Of a stretch of 64,000 nt of DNA, positions 37,501 to 48,400 are shown one piece after another (position 1 is the first letter of the stretch; every line of letters begins with the position of its first letter). The stretch comes from Callipepla californica brunnescens (taxonomy: Eukaryota; Chordata; Aves; Galliformes; Odontophoridae). The notes under the pieces are model-generated. The model saw only the letters and a list, made by a program, of their open reading frames with translations, made no database searches and was not told the origin of the DNA. A program made the translations under genes and the position numbers. The DNA lies in contig JALIRH010000004.1 of the NCBI GenBank assembly GCA_023055505.1, positions 12,767,368 through 12,831,367 on the forward strand, given 5' to 3'.

Positions 37501-40500
37501 CATATTCAATTCTGCTCACAGGCACAACAGCAAATTATTCAAATACAGACTGCCAAAAAAATGCTGACTGACATCTGACAAAGGGTGCTTGCAGCTCTTC
37601 CATTGTAAGGATATATCCCAACTCCTCAGACTCCAATCAGCACGCTGAAATTAAAAGTTTTAATATAGCTCCATACACCTGCATGATAATTTAGCTATTG
37701 AGATGCCTTCATATCAGCTTTAATCTTTTTAGCTTAAATAAGGACAGAAGAGCCTTGTTTCTTGAGGAAGAGTTGAGGGGGGGAAAAAGAAAGATTAAAT
37801 TTAATCTGGAAAATTAGAAAAAAACTAATGACAAAACTGTAGAGTTAGAAGAGGAAAAGTCTAGCACGAATCGTGCCTCAGCAGATGAGAGAAGTTTAAG
37901 CTCATATTCACCCTCCAATGTTAGACGTAGAAATTTCCTATCCTGATTACTCTTCTTGGACGAATGGAGACCAGCATCTCAGAAACTAACCCTAGAGTCT
38001 GTTCTTAGCAGGGCCCTAACTCCCTCACCTTCCCCATCTAAGTTCACCATGCTCTTCTTCTCAAGCATCAGGTATTCAGTCTGAACTTCCCACTCACTTC
38101 TTTCCCCTTAGGATTTTTACACAGAGACTCTCAAGGCAAAACTTTCACAACCTGCATCACATCTTCATAAGTTGTATATAACTAGAATATTCATCAAATT
38201 GACACAGTGATGTCCTCCATCTGGGGAGGAATAACCCCCTCACATCAGTACACGCTGGGGGTCGAAAAACAGGAAAAGTAGCTTTTCCAAGAAGGGGTCT
38301 CAATGGACACCAAGCTGACCAAGAGCCATCCATGTGCCCTTGCAGCAAAAGAAACTCAACAGAACCTCAGGTGCAACAGGAAAAACATTGGCCAAGAACA
38401 CTCTTCCTTTCTAGACAGCCCATGTGAGGCTGTGTCTGGAGCACACTGTCCTGTTTGGGCTCCACAAAAGAGATAAGGGCATACTAGACAAGTCCTCAAA
38501 GATGATAATGGGACTTGAGTATCTTCCACATTAGCAAAGTTTAAGAGAGCTAGAACACTTCTGAATGGAGAAGGGAAGGCTCAGGGGCATCTTATCACTG
38601 CGTGTTAATATCTTGACAGAAAGGAGTAAAGGTGGAGTCGGACTCCTCTCCACAGTGCACACTGACAATAGAAGCAGCAATCACCAAAAACTAAAAGCCA
38701 GGAAGTTCAAGCAACACAAATAAATACTCTGAGGGCGATGAAACACTGGAACAGGTTGCTCAGAGTGGTAACAGTCTCCATTTTTGCAAAACTTTGAGAT
38801 TTATTGGACACAATCCTGAGCAACCTGTAGTAAGTGACCCTCCCTGAGCAGAGGAGTTGAACTAGATCATCTCAAAACAAAAACCCTTCCAATCTCAGCT
38901 ACTCCGTAGTTCCAGTCACAGCAGTCACTGACACAGCCATGCAGGTGCACCCCCACAATTACAGCACTCAGAATATTACCACAGAATATTTGGTGTCTGA
39001 GAGTCAAGCTGCAGCTTCTCCTTTGGCTCCGGCATTAACAGGGCGCCTCTATCAATCCATAAAACTTTGTTAAGCTTTTCACATTCATGAAGCTTCTACA
39101 GAAAATGAACAGTTTTGATGGCTCTAAGCTTTCACCAAATTTAAGCTAGCAAACTGTGAACACCAATCTAAGTGTTACAGGAAGTAATGTGCACAATAAC
39201 ATACAAGACTTCTTTGTAAACAGAAGAAAGGCTTAAGACAACCGCACTTACTCTGAAATAAGCCAGTATTTCTTGCAGTGTCTTTTCCACAATGGATCGT
39301 GGCTTGATAGCTGATTTAGTCTCCGACTCAAATAGCAGCAGCTATAAATACAAATCATTGTAATTAATTGCAGTGAACTAAACAGGGATAAATACTCACT
39401 AATACACTGTAGCTTGTTTTCTCATGAAATAAATGAGAAAGCTTGCAGGTTCATTAGCTATCCTTTTTAGAGTTGTTCTTACAATGGCTAACAGATTCCA
39501 TTACAGCCGTGTAAGCCACGGACTGCTTTTCTAATGGAAGGATACACTTTGAGAACCGTCAGTAATCAATTAATTTTGTAAAGCAGGTCAGCCTGTAGGT
39601 CCTCCCCACCACAAACATAATCTGAAAGATTCAGGTATGATTACAGTCCACCAGAAGTTAGCATTCCTGCAGCACAGGCTAGTTACTACGTTTGCTTTCT
39701 TACCTGTATCACCTGTCTCTACCTTATCTTTTTTTCCCCCCACCATTGTCATACTATTGAAAGCTCAATCAGTAAGACACAAAGCTGTAAAGTTTCAATA
39801 CTATGAAGTTATTTTCCACTGCAAGTTATTTAAATAACTTATTTTCCTCCTGTTGATATAAGAATGTGTGGCAAAGCACCAGCAATACACAGAGCAGTGA
39901 GACAAGGAATGATTAAGTTATTCAGAGTCACAGAATTTTAAAGAAACAACTGTCTCATTCATTCTAACCCAAACACCTGCCAATAAATCTCCTTCCTCTT
40001 CTGTGTTTGAGCTGAACTGTCAGCTATGCTTTGAAGAAACCTGCATGAAGATACCACCAGTACAGATGTAGTAAAACCACTCTGGTACCTTGTTCTAACA
40101 TTTAATGCGTATGCTCTAACAGCCATGATTAGTAACTTCATTTTGAATATTCAGATGCTAAACTCCAACTTCTGGTCACACTTATTTTTTTCCTTCTCTG
40201 CATAGCTCAGAAACTGGCAAATTATAAAGACTAACAGTGCAAACAGACACAGTTACACACTGAAATAAAGATAGCTCCAAATCCTGTCTTTGATAAGCTA
40301 AATCAGCCACATTCTATCTCACACTGAGACTGCAGAATTATTTGTGTTTATCTGTTCAACTCAATCTTTTTTTTTTTTTTTAACCTATTTTTGTCCCCAG
40401 TGCCCAGATAAGCAGTTCAAACCAGAACTGCGTTAGCATTTCAACAAACTAAAGTGATTCTCGTGTATGCCCTGCAATTACCCTTCTGCCCTCAAGGACA

Positions 40501-42367
40501 GAAACACACTCACTTCTATTATGGCAGCAAGTTGTACCAATGAGGCACATCAAACCAATTGCTGAAGCCCTTGGACCTTTTTATTCATCACTTTTCACTG
40601 GCACAGTCTTGCACTTTTTTGTTTCTCAGAGTTAGGGCTTGCTTATTTGACTGGTCAGCTTGTACCACTGCTGTGTCACTTCACCAGCCTTCGCAGCATT
40701 TGTCAGTTAATGGCTTTGCTTTTGAACAAGAAACTATTAAACACTTATTAATGCTTTGCACTTAGTATTCAATAGTAATCCCAGCAGAAGCCCACAAGAA
40801 ACACAATGTTGTTTCATGGCTGTTTGTGAATAACAAGACCTTGACATCTGGCCAAGTGAGAAGTTCACCTGCGACATTCTGAAAGTTTATTGTATTGGTG
40901 TTATCAGAACAGGCTCCCCAGGGAGATGATGGAGACACCATCCCTGGAGCTTTTCAAGGAAAGCATAGATGTGGCACTGAGGGATGTGGCTTAGTGCTAC
41001 GGTAGTGATGGGCTGACAGCTGGACTGGATGATCTCAGTGATCTTTCCAAGTTTAATGACCAACCAAGCCTATAATTGCTTGGAAAAAAGAAGTAATGTG
41101 GTAACAGTGTAACATGCGGCTTCAAACATGGTCAAAGGTTCTATTAAAGACATTCTCCTTACTTACATAAATGTTGGCATTTTTCATTATTGCAATTTTC
41201 ATTTGTATATTTTCATGCTTGCAATTTTCATTATGTGGAACACTGGGGAAATGTGAGTATCTGTGATTGTGTACATACACGTGCCACTAAAACAAAGATA
41301 AGCAAGCCAGACACGTCCTCAAGTAGCACTCTGAGTACCACAAACCGATAGCTAAGCAAAACTGCCATCACTGAACTCACAAACAAGAAACCTTACCAGT
41401 ATTTAATTGACCTTGCATATTCATCAAACACATAAGAAAAACAGGCATTAAAACTGCCTTCACAATATTGTTATCAACTACTAAGTCATCTCCACTGAAT
41501 TTAGTCAACTATTCCATTGTTAAAATGCTTGCTTCCATTATGCTTCATCTGCTTCTTGCTGCCTAGTTAACGTAAGGCTCCCTGCTGCCTTCCCTCACTA
41601 ATATTTACAAAAAGGGAAAACAACTTATGTAGCATTCTACTGCATTCACACACATTCCTCTCTCTAACGAAACACTGGTTTCAGTCACGGCCACTGCCTG
41701 CACTCCACTGCTAAGGTTTTAGCTGAAAACATATCCTCGCGTCCACTGTCCGACCCGTAGCTGTGACGGAGCAGCCCGCAACTCTCATTCACGCCCTCGG
41801 ACACGAGAGGTCCTCCAGTTCGCTTCCGTCTGCTTCTCCCCAGCCCCGAACAACAGCTCGCTCAGAGAACCGCCTGCACTGCTGGCAACAAAACTGCCCT
41901 TTGTTTGCCCACACGTTGCAGACTTTCAGGGAATCACTCATCCCACTAACGCCGCTCCCGGTTCGCCTCTCTTTGCTAATTTAAACACAAACCAAAACAG
42001 CAGGCAACGGGGAAACGCTCGCTTAACAGACCAACGCTGCTCTTTTAAGCGCCTGTGCCCTCCAGCACCTGCCGGCCCGAGGGCACCGAGGGCACCGAGG
42101 CCGCGGAGCGCAGCGCGGGGCCCGGGGAACGCCTCCCGCGCCTCCCCCTTCTCCCTCCGAGGCCGGGCTCGGCCGCCCGTCCTTCCTTCCTTCCTTCCCC
42201 TCCACCCCCCACGGCAGCGCGGTTCGGAGGCTCCCGCGGATCCCCGGGCCCGGCTTTCACCTCATCAGATCCCGGTAGTCGAGGAAGCTGAGGATGAGCA
42301 GCAGCGGGTCGGTGGGCAGCAGCTCCAGGCTGAGGGCCGGCGGCTCCATGTCCAGGGGCGCCGCCAT
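25447..42367 (-). CDS. FBXO3: F-box only protein 3
   Basis: Eleven exons join in frame into 455 codons plus TGA (the human protein has 471): 42261-42367, 39252-39341, 36872-37035, 35436-35550, 31422-31626, 29795-29840, 28117-28201, 27190-27312, 26638-26753, 26255-26445 and 25447-25572. FBXO3 is the substrate adaptor of an SCF (SKP1-CUL1-F-box) ubiquitin ligase. The F-box is at about residues 13-60 ([20 protein letters not shown]). A SUKH/SMI1-KNR4-like domain spans about 120-255 and an ApaG (DUF525) domain about 275-405 ([20 protein letters not shown]). A short acidic tail ends the protein. The start at 42367 has a strong context (AAG before, G after) and matches the usual N-terminus. LMO2 lies upstream and CD59 downstream on the same strand, as in mammals. 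The C-terminal tail differs from the human one as I recall it. Confidence 0.96.
26255..26445 (-). CDS. FBXO3: FBXO3 exon 10 (end of the ApaG domain)
   Basis: 191 bases, phase 1 to 0. Acceptor TCAACAG; donor GTAAGC. Encodes [20 protein letters not shown] and [18 protein letters not shown], the conserved core of the fold. Confidence 0.95.
26638..26753 (-). CDS. FBXO3: FBXO3 exon 9 (ApaG domain)
   Basis: 116 bases, phase 2 to 1. Acceptor CTTCCAG; donor GTAAGC. Encodes [20 protein letters not shown] and QGPGVV, the ApaG signature region. Confidence 0.95.
27190..27312 (-). CDS. FBXO3: FBXO3 exon 8 (start of the ApaG domain)
   Basis: 123 bases, phase 2 to 2. Acceptor TTTTCAG; donor GTAAGA. Encodes [20 protein letters not shown] and [11 protein letters not shown], the first strands of the ApaG beta-sandwich. 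Confidence 0.92.
28117..28201 (-). CDS. FBXO3: FBXO3 exon 7
   Basis: 85 bases, phase 1 to 2. Acceptor GCACCTAG; donor GTACTG. Encodes [20 protein letters not shown] and RDQIF, the end of the SUKH-like domain. Confidence 0.92.
29795..29840 (-). CDS. FBXO3: FBXO3 exon 6 (46-base small exon)
   Basis: Encodes [15 protein letters not shown]; acceptor ATTTTAG, donor GTAATA, phase 0 to 1. It is too short to show as an open frame and was placed from the family sequence and matching phases. Confidence 0.88.
30165..30515 (-). mobile_element. CR1 LINE fragment
   Basis: Read on the minus strand this is CR1; the plus strand shows the complement of its 3' region (AGAGACCTCTGGAGATGATC at one end, TCTCCAGACTAAACAACC near the other). 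Diverged, with small indels. Lies in FBXO3 intron 5, same orientation as the gene. Confidence 0.85.
31422..31626 (-). CDS. FBXO3: FBXO3 exon 5 (SUKH-like domain, second part)
   Basis: 205 bases, phase 2 to 0. Acceptor CTTTCAG; donor GTAAGA. Encodes [20 protein letters not shown] and [20 protein letters not shown], nearly identical to mammalian FBXO3. Confidence 0.95.
35436..35550 (-). CDS. FBXO3: FBXO3 exon 4 (SUKH-like domain, first part)
   Basis: 115 bases, phase 1 to 2. Acceptor CACACAG; donor GTAAGC. Encodes [20 protein letters not shown] and [11 protein letters not shown], the typical start of the SMI1/KNR4-like fold. Confidence 0.92.
36872..37035 (-). CDS. FBXO3: FBXO3 exon 3
   Basis: 164 bases, phase 2 to 1. 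Acceptor CACTCAG; donor GTACAG. Encodes [20 protein letters not shown] and [15 protein letters not shown], the conserved linker before the SUKH-like domain. Confidence 0.93.
38415..38905 (+). mobile_element. CR1 LINE fragment
   Basis: Plus-strand CR1 beginning near GAGGCTGTGTCTGGAG, through CACTGGAACAGGTTGCTCAG, to AACTAGATCATCTC and CCCTTCCAATC. It is diverged and sits antisense in FBXO3 intron 2. Confidence 0.85.
39252..39341 (-). CDS. FBXO3: FBXO3 exon 2 (end of the F-box)
   Basis: Acceptor ATTTATAG; donor GTAAGT. Encodes [20 protein letters not shown] followed by HCKKYWLIS, the conserved C-terminal part of the F-box. Enters in phase 2 and leaves in phase 2. Confidence 0.9.
40895..41075 (+). 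mobile_element. CR1 LINE 3' fragment
   Basis: Contains AACAGGCTCCCCAGGGAG, then CATCCCTGGAGCTTTTCAAG and GGACTGGATGATCTCAG, the canonical CR1 3' end. Lies in FBXO3 intron 1. Confidence 0.88.
42181..42200. repeat. (CCTT)n microsatellite
   Basis: Four to five CCTT units at the start of FBXO3 intron 1, on the edge of the CpG island. Confidence 0.75.
42261..42367 (-). CDS. FBXO3: FBXO3 exon 1 (start codon and most of the F-box)
   Basis: 35 codons plus two bases, ending at donor GTGAAA. Encodes [15 protein letters not shown] and the first half of the F-box. The 5' UTR extends upward into the CpG island. Confidence 0.93.
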
Positions 42368-42499
42368 CTTGCGAGACGTCCCGGGGCCGCCCCTCGCGCC
42401 TCCGTTGTCAGCGGGGCCGGCCCGCAGCGCCCCCTGCCGGCCGCTCCTCCCCGCCGGGGACTCCTCCACCTGTTCCCGCGGCGCCTCGCTGCTGTCCAA

Positions 42500-45400
42500 G
42501 CCAAATACCCGCGCTTTTAGTCGAAAGCCGTTCCCACAGCTTTGCAGCTGCAGTTATCTCTGGCGTTTCTTTTCCAGCGCGGCCAGATAGGGTGGTTCTT
42601 CCTCACCGTAATAAAGCAGCCCGCTTTTTCTTCCGTTACCGCCCACCTTCGAGCCTACGTGGCTAAATTTGTACTCCCCAGGATGAATGTTTCTCAGATT
42701 CCTTCTCACATCTCGTTTTTAATCAGCGTGCTTCTTTTCTTTTTACCTACTGAAATGCTAATGAATTGACACGCCAGGGATCTTTGCTGAACTTCAGTCA
42801 TCCAGTCTGGGATGCAGACCAAGCACCTCTGAAGGATACACCGCAAAGGGAGCAGTGAATTGCAGTGCAGGAGTTTTGTGCCCATTGTGTCCATCATAAT
42901 GATAATCATAAGCTCTGTTCTGAACCGAGGCCATTTTATACAGGCTACAACACAAACTATCTTTTAATTGTTTAAACCGTAAACCTTTATTTAACATCTA
43001 CGGTGACCTGAGCTTAACCTCTTCATATGTTTGGCCAAGTTTGATAAGCTTTGCTTCTTACCTCTGTATCCAAATGAAAGAAATGCCAGAAGACGATAAG
43101 AAACCACAGGATGTAAGTGGGCGTAAGGCATTACCCAACCTCTGTGTTGTTTATGACATGACCTATGGGACTATGACCCCTGGGCATGCCAAAACTGAGC
43201 TTTGCAGCTGGCCTTACTCCGGGTTCATTTAATGCAATTAGGTCACTGAAATTCTGTTCATTTACTAATGTGTCTCTTCCAGCTGCCACAGAAAATACGA
43301 GGCCCCAAAGAAATGTGTACTCTTATTATACTGGTAATATTATTTTTGCTTTTCGATGTGCAAAAGAGAGACTAAGTTCAGGGCATGTAGGAAGAACAAG
43401 GCAAGGAACTTTGTTTAGAGGTTTGATAATCTAAAATTAGTCGTAAACCATGAGTGGCTGCAACAAACAACATGTAAGGAGTGAGGGAAAGGAAATTAAA
43501 AATGGGAGCTGGATCATTATGCAGAAACTTCAGTGAATCAAAGGAACATGGAGATAGATCAGGTGTCCTTTGAAAGGTGAGGGATTTACGTAGGAACTGA
43601 TAAGCAAATCACTTTTTCAGGCTTCAGAGGAGTCAATCTCAGATGAGATTTGAAAGATGCCGCAATGGTAGCTACAGGGATTGGAGCCAGAATTTCAGTG
43701 AAATGTGTACGTGAACAAACTAAATACTACATATGAATGAGCTTGTTGGGCATTTAGTAACAAATGGGATTTCTGTCAGCGTACAGCTTCAGGCCTTCTC
43801 CTGACAGAATAAAACAACTGTTTTTAAAAAAATCCCCTTCTTGTTACGGCCACGCATGCAGAAACAGTGACACCCTTCCCGAATCTCTCACACAGTGGGA
43901 GATTAGCCATGGCAGCTCCAAGGTCAGCTGAAGTCAAAGGCAGCCTACAGGCTAGCTTTGGTATCCCCAGCGGTCAAACCAATGGACTTTATCTCGTGGT
44001 TTCAGTGGAATGCAAGGAGCAGCTGGAGCTTACACTCAGCTTTCTGCTTCTGGACCAGATTAGGTGTGAAGAGCATAGTAATCCAGGCAGATCCCTTACT
44101 GCAGAAGTTTCTGGATGAACTAGACCCTCATATATTCTTGTGTATGAGCCCGGCTGGTCCTGAGGCAGAGATGAGCTAGGGAAGGTGTACTGTGCTGATA
44201 AAACTGTGGTCCAAAGATTTGGAATTATCAGGTGGCCCCATATGGCTGCTCTCATCTACAGTGGCTGCCCAGGATTGTTACCAGGACACCTCTGCTCCTT
44301 CCCTGCCTTGCACTGCACAGGTCTGAGTGAGTCCATGCTTGTCTTCTTCATAAGCAATGCAAGTAAAACAAATAAAAAGTCTCAGACTCCAAGCTCTGTA
44401 ACAGCGCTCAGGCATTTATTTATGTTTGAGAAGATATGAATTCCAATTAGAGTGTAATTGTAATAGTCTTTGCCTTTTTTATCTTTTTTTTTTTTTCTAT
44501 AGAGGAAGGGCTCCATGTTAACACAAACTGACATAACCAAGTTTTATTTTTTCCTGTGGTTTCTTAGTTCTGAGTTGGTTTTCCTTTCACACAATGTACT
44601 TTCACATCAATCAAATGTGAGATATGGCTAAAAATGTAAACATTCATCCATGTAATTTAAAAAAAAAAAAAACCTGCTTACTTTACAGAGCATAAATAGC
44701 ATAGAAAGACACAATCCTTGCATCCAAAAGCTGACACAATTGATTAAGTGAGTGGTATAGACCAGAAATTCAGTGCAGTGAGTAGTCAGTAGGTGCCTCC
44801 ATCAGAGTGAGTGCATTTGTCCATGCTGGTGTAATGCTAACAGGGAATAGCTCTGAGGAGTCCACAAGAGATCATCTGTGCATGTTCCCAAGACAGCTAA
44901 TTTCAAATTTAGTCAAAAAAGCTTTAATAAAGTTTTGGGAATATACATTATTTCACATGCTTACAGCATTTTCACTCTGTATGATTCATCCTAAAGTGTG
45001 TGTGAAAGACCCTGATGAAAATAAGCTTTTTCATTTGCCTAGAAGCTCTGTAAGTCTTTCCTTGCTTGAGGAAAATGGAGAACAATCATGTGCCCCTTCA
45101 AAAATTCTGCTACTACTGATTCTTTCACACCTGAAAAAAGCCATCTGTATGAAGCAGATAGTGGCTCACTTTTCAGCTCCACATGTTCACTCTTTGGGTT
45201 GTTAGCTGAGATTCTGAACAAGACGACCACTAGCTGCGGTTCCAGCAGTGGGGTTTTTGGCTCCGAACACCTGTGCAGCAGGAGAAAGGCTGAGCCCAGT
45301 GAACATTCGTCAGATGGCGGCAACAATAAATTAGTGAAGTGTTGAGCCGGATTTGAAGAGGTAGTGCAAAGATAAAAGACTCCAGAAACCCTTTGCAATT

Positions 45401-48400
45401 CCCTTAGTCATCCATTCCCACTGAAGGCTTCTCTTTTGAAGTTTCCAGGAAGCCTCACGTGCCCTTTGCTCGTCCTTTTGGTAGGAGCTCTTATCTGCCT
45501 CATGCAGACCCAGCCACTTTTTGCTGTACTACTCAAAACCAGTTATTACGGGATAAACAAACTGTGTTTGCTGATGCATGTTCTCAGTTCCCTTATCAGC
45601 TGAACAACACGCTTCTCATGCACGTTGGGTCAAACTCGCTGCTGGTCCAGCTCCAAGAATTCCTGGGGAATTCAGCACTCACACCTCCTGTAAGAGAAAC
45701 GCAACCATGTTGTGATAGAATATTGTCTTACAAGTAGGCCTAGAAATTCACAGTGTTGCAAAACATCCTCAGGTGGATAATTCCAGGTCTCATACATTTT
45801 ATTAAGCTAGCAACATGACATCTAAGCAGTTTTTAATGTAGCTGTCAAGATGCTGCAAGATATTGTCAGGTCAAAGAGTATATGTCTTAGTGTAGAACTT
45901 CAGTCTTTTTGAGATTGTCTCCTTAAAATAAATGTAGACAAGTAAGTAGTCTGTACCTCAAAACTGACTTACAGGTGTTGTGAAATGCACTGATAATGTT
46001 ATCTGACAAGATATGTAAGACAAGTGCTTTTATTTTTATTTTATTTTATCTTATTTTTGCAGAAATAAGCATGCCCACAGTAACAGTGTAGAGTCAGGAC
46101 CACAGGAGCTCAGACCGCTGGAGCCTGAAGCTAGGGGCTCAGCTGTTCACCACGTGGGGTCCCAGCTCTAAAACATTATTCCTCTGTCAGCACTGCAGGG
46201 CAGTGGCTGGTCATTACTACCCCAGTCATACTGGAGCAGCATCCCTCCTCGCCCACCTATTTCAGCACCTCCACAGAAATAAAACATCTTGCACTCCATC
46301 TACCCTCAGTCCCAGGCTTCACTGACTTACACCAACATACAAGTGTAACCAGAATACCTCAGAGAGACACCAGAGATAGCCAGGAAGAACTCAGCAAATA
46401 GTATTCAGTCTGTCATTAGAAAAGAAATATCCCTTCCATAAAAATCTTAAATGGGATTTTCATGCGTCGTATGTTTTCCACCAAAAATAATAACATGCTT
46501 GAAAACCAAATTTGTAATAGGGTAGTAATGCAAAAACAGCTTTTTGATCATCCCTTTACTGTCTGTGAAGAACACAGAGAAGGGGGCTTGAAGAGATTTT
46601 GATTATTGGTGAAATGGTCGGTATGCAAGGAATAAACCGTAACCATCATCAGGTGCATTTCTTTTAGCAGAAGTTCATGAGCTTTTACCACCAATGACCC
46701 CATGGGCTGTTTACTCCCGATCCTGCTCTTGCAAAATGGTCTGTGCTTAGGTCAGGAGACCTAAGTTCTGCTCCTGTGTAAGTCCGGCTGAGCTGCTGTG
46801 CAATTTTAAGTAGGTCACCTCAATCTTGGGCCACAGTTTCCCTATCTATGGAGTGGAGTTTGTAGCTTAGAAAGGCAAGAAACAATATATTGCTGCTTGC
46901 AAGGTACTTGAAAGGCATTGAACTGAATGTGATTCACTGCTACAAAATATGTTTATTAACTAACGGGCAGAGATCTACCCGTATGTCAAGAACCTTTCAG
47001 AAATATGCCATCTCATTAGACTGGCACAAAACAACCCCCAGCAGGAGGGAACAAGTTGCTTCAAACAAGGTTCAACTTTCTGCCAGCTTAATCGTCCTCT
47101 CATGGATAGACTTGTGAATCTTAATTTAATTACAATTCCTTAAATGTTTTCTGATATCGTATTTCAATCTCTCTGTTCTATGCCTTTTTATGGTTTCTTT
47201 TTTTGTTGTGGGTCTGAGGAATAGATCATTTTTTCGCAGCGTCCATTAAAATTTCCATTGCCTGCAGTGCAATAAAAGAGATGAACCTGCTGCAAGAGAA
47301 ATAAGCTGATGCTGCACTGTCTTTTTAGAGCAACAAAAATCTTTATAGATTATTTTTCCAAGTGTCATGAATCTCCTTCAAAGTCACAAGTCACTGTTAT
47401 CAATTAATAGACTTAATAGTCTCATTTTCAATTCACAGTCAGGCCATGCAGAGGCTGTGCTCATCCTGGCAGATGGTTGAAAGCTTTGCCTTTCAGAGAT
47501 AAAATGTTACCTTGTACATGGGGGTAGTGAGGAGGGGGGCGATTCAGGAGCAGAAAGATGTGTTAAAGTGCAGCACCTGAGGCCTTCTTGTTTTCTGAAT
47601 TTACAATCTCAGGCTGGCAGTCGTATAAATGAGTGATGCTCTATGATGTTCTCTTCCAAGCAGGCTACGAAATTGGCAGGGAGTCTTTGGTTTTGTGCTG
47701 ATGTGTCCAGAATTCCAATAATTTGATTCTTGGGTATAATGACAATTGGAGGCACAGTATTACCTTGAGAACAGAGAGGGGAGAGTCAGCTTCTGTATCC
47801 TGTATCGAATTAACAACCGATTCCCATTTACTCTCCCTGCTGAAAACTCTATTATGCAGGGTTCTTATTGCCCTTATTCGAGGACATGGAATTAAAAAAG
47901 TAATATTGATGGTAATGCTCTCATTTCCCTACCATGACATTGAATAATGGGGACAGAGAAGGGAAATCTTGAGGGATGACATGCCTTTTAAAATACTGAT
48001 GCTGTTGAAAACACATAAAGGACGATGTATTAGAATATCAGCTGATGAAGCCATATTCAGATTATCACGCTTTTTCTATGGCTTTAAATAATTTTTGCTT
48101 TTATTTTTCACCGTTTTCTGAATATTTTTTCTTTCTATTCTAGGAGAATCCCTGCTGTATGAAGTACACTTGTGAGGATGGAGGTGAAGCGTTGGTTAAA
48201 CCAACCCCAAGGGAAACCTCTTCTCCCTCCACCTGGATCCAAAGAACAGAAGTTACACATGACTTGAGAGCAGTATGACTTACGCAGCTGGCTTGAATAA
48301 ATGGTAACTCACAACAGCAGTGTGATGAATGTAACGTCATATGGGGATTTGGCAGCAAAAGAAATGCTAGGAATGACTACAGCATTTTGTATTCCTATAC

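Larger units (their letters stand above)
25573..42260 (-). other. FBXO3: Introns of FBXO3
   Basis: Ten GT-AG introns, the largest at 31627-35435, 39342-42260 and 37036-39251. They hold CR1 fragments at about 30165-30515, 38415-38905 and 40895-41075. No nested gene or RNA gene recognised. Confidence 0.6.
42040..42490. promoter_or_regulatory. FBXO3: CpG island promoter of FBXO3
   Basis: Dense CpG over exon 1 with no TATA box. It includes a YY1-type motif over the start codon (42361-42371), a CTCF-like motif (42425-42440) and a short CCTT repeat in intron 1 near 42181. Confidence 0.65.

Noticed and set aside
39905..40110. Possible further CR1 relic starting TCACAGAATTTTAAAG
   Set aside because: Only the first bases resemble the CR1 3' end complement; the rest does not follow the consensus.
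42368..42499. In-frame 44-residue N-terminal extension of FBXO3 from an upstream ATG
   Set aside because: The extension is G+C-driven, unlike the known FBXO3 N-terminus, and the start at 42367 has the better context and the YY1-type element.
44807..45205. 132-codon open frame between FBXO3 and LMO2
   Set aside because: No similarity recognised, no splice or promoter context, and composition typical of noncoding DNA.
48140..48360. Plus-strand acceptor-like TTCTATTCTAG followed by a polyadenylation hexamer
   Set aside because: Could be a noncoding RNA exon, but there is no matching upstream exon or other support.
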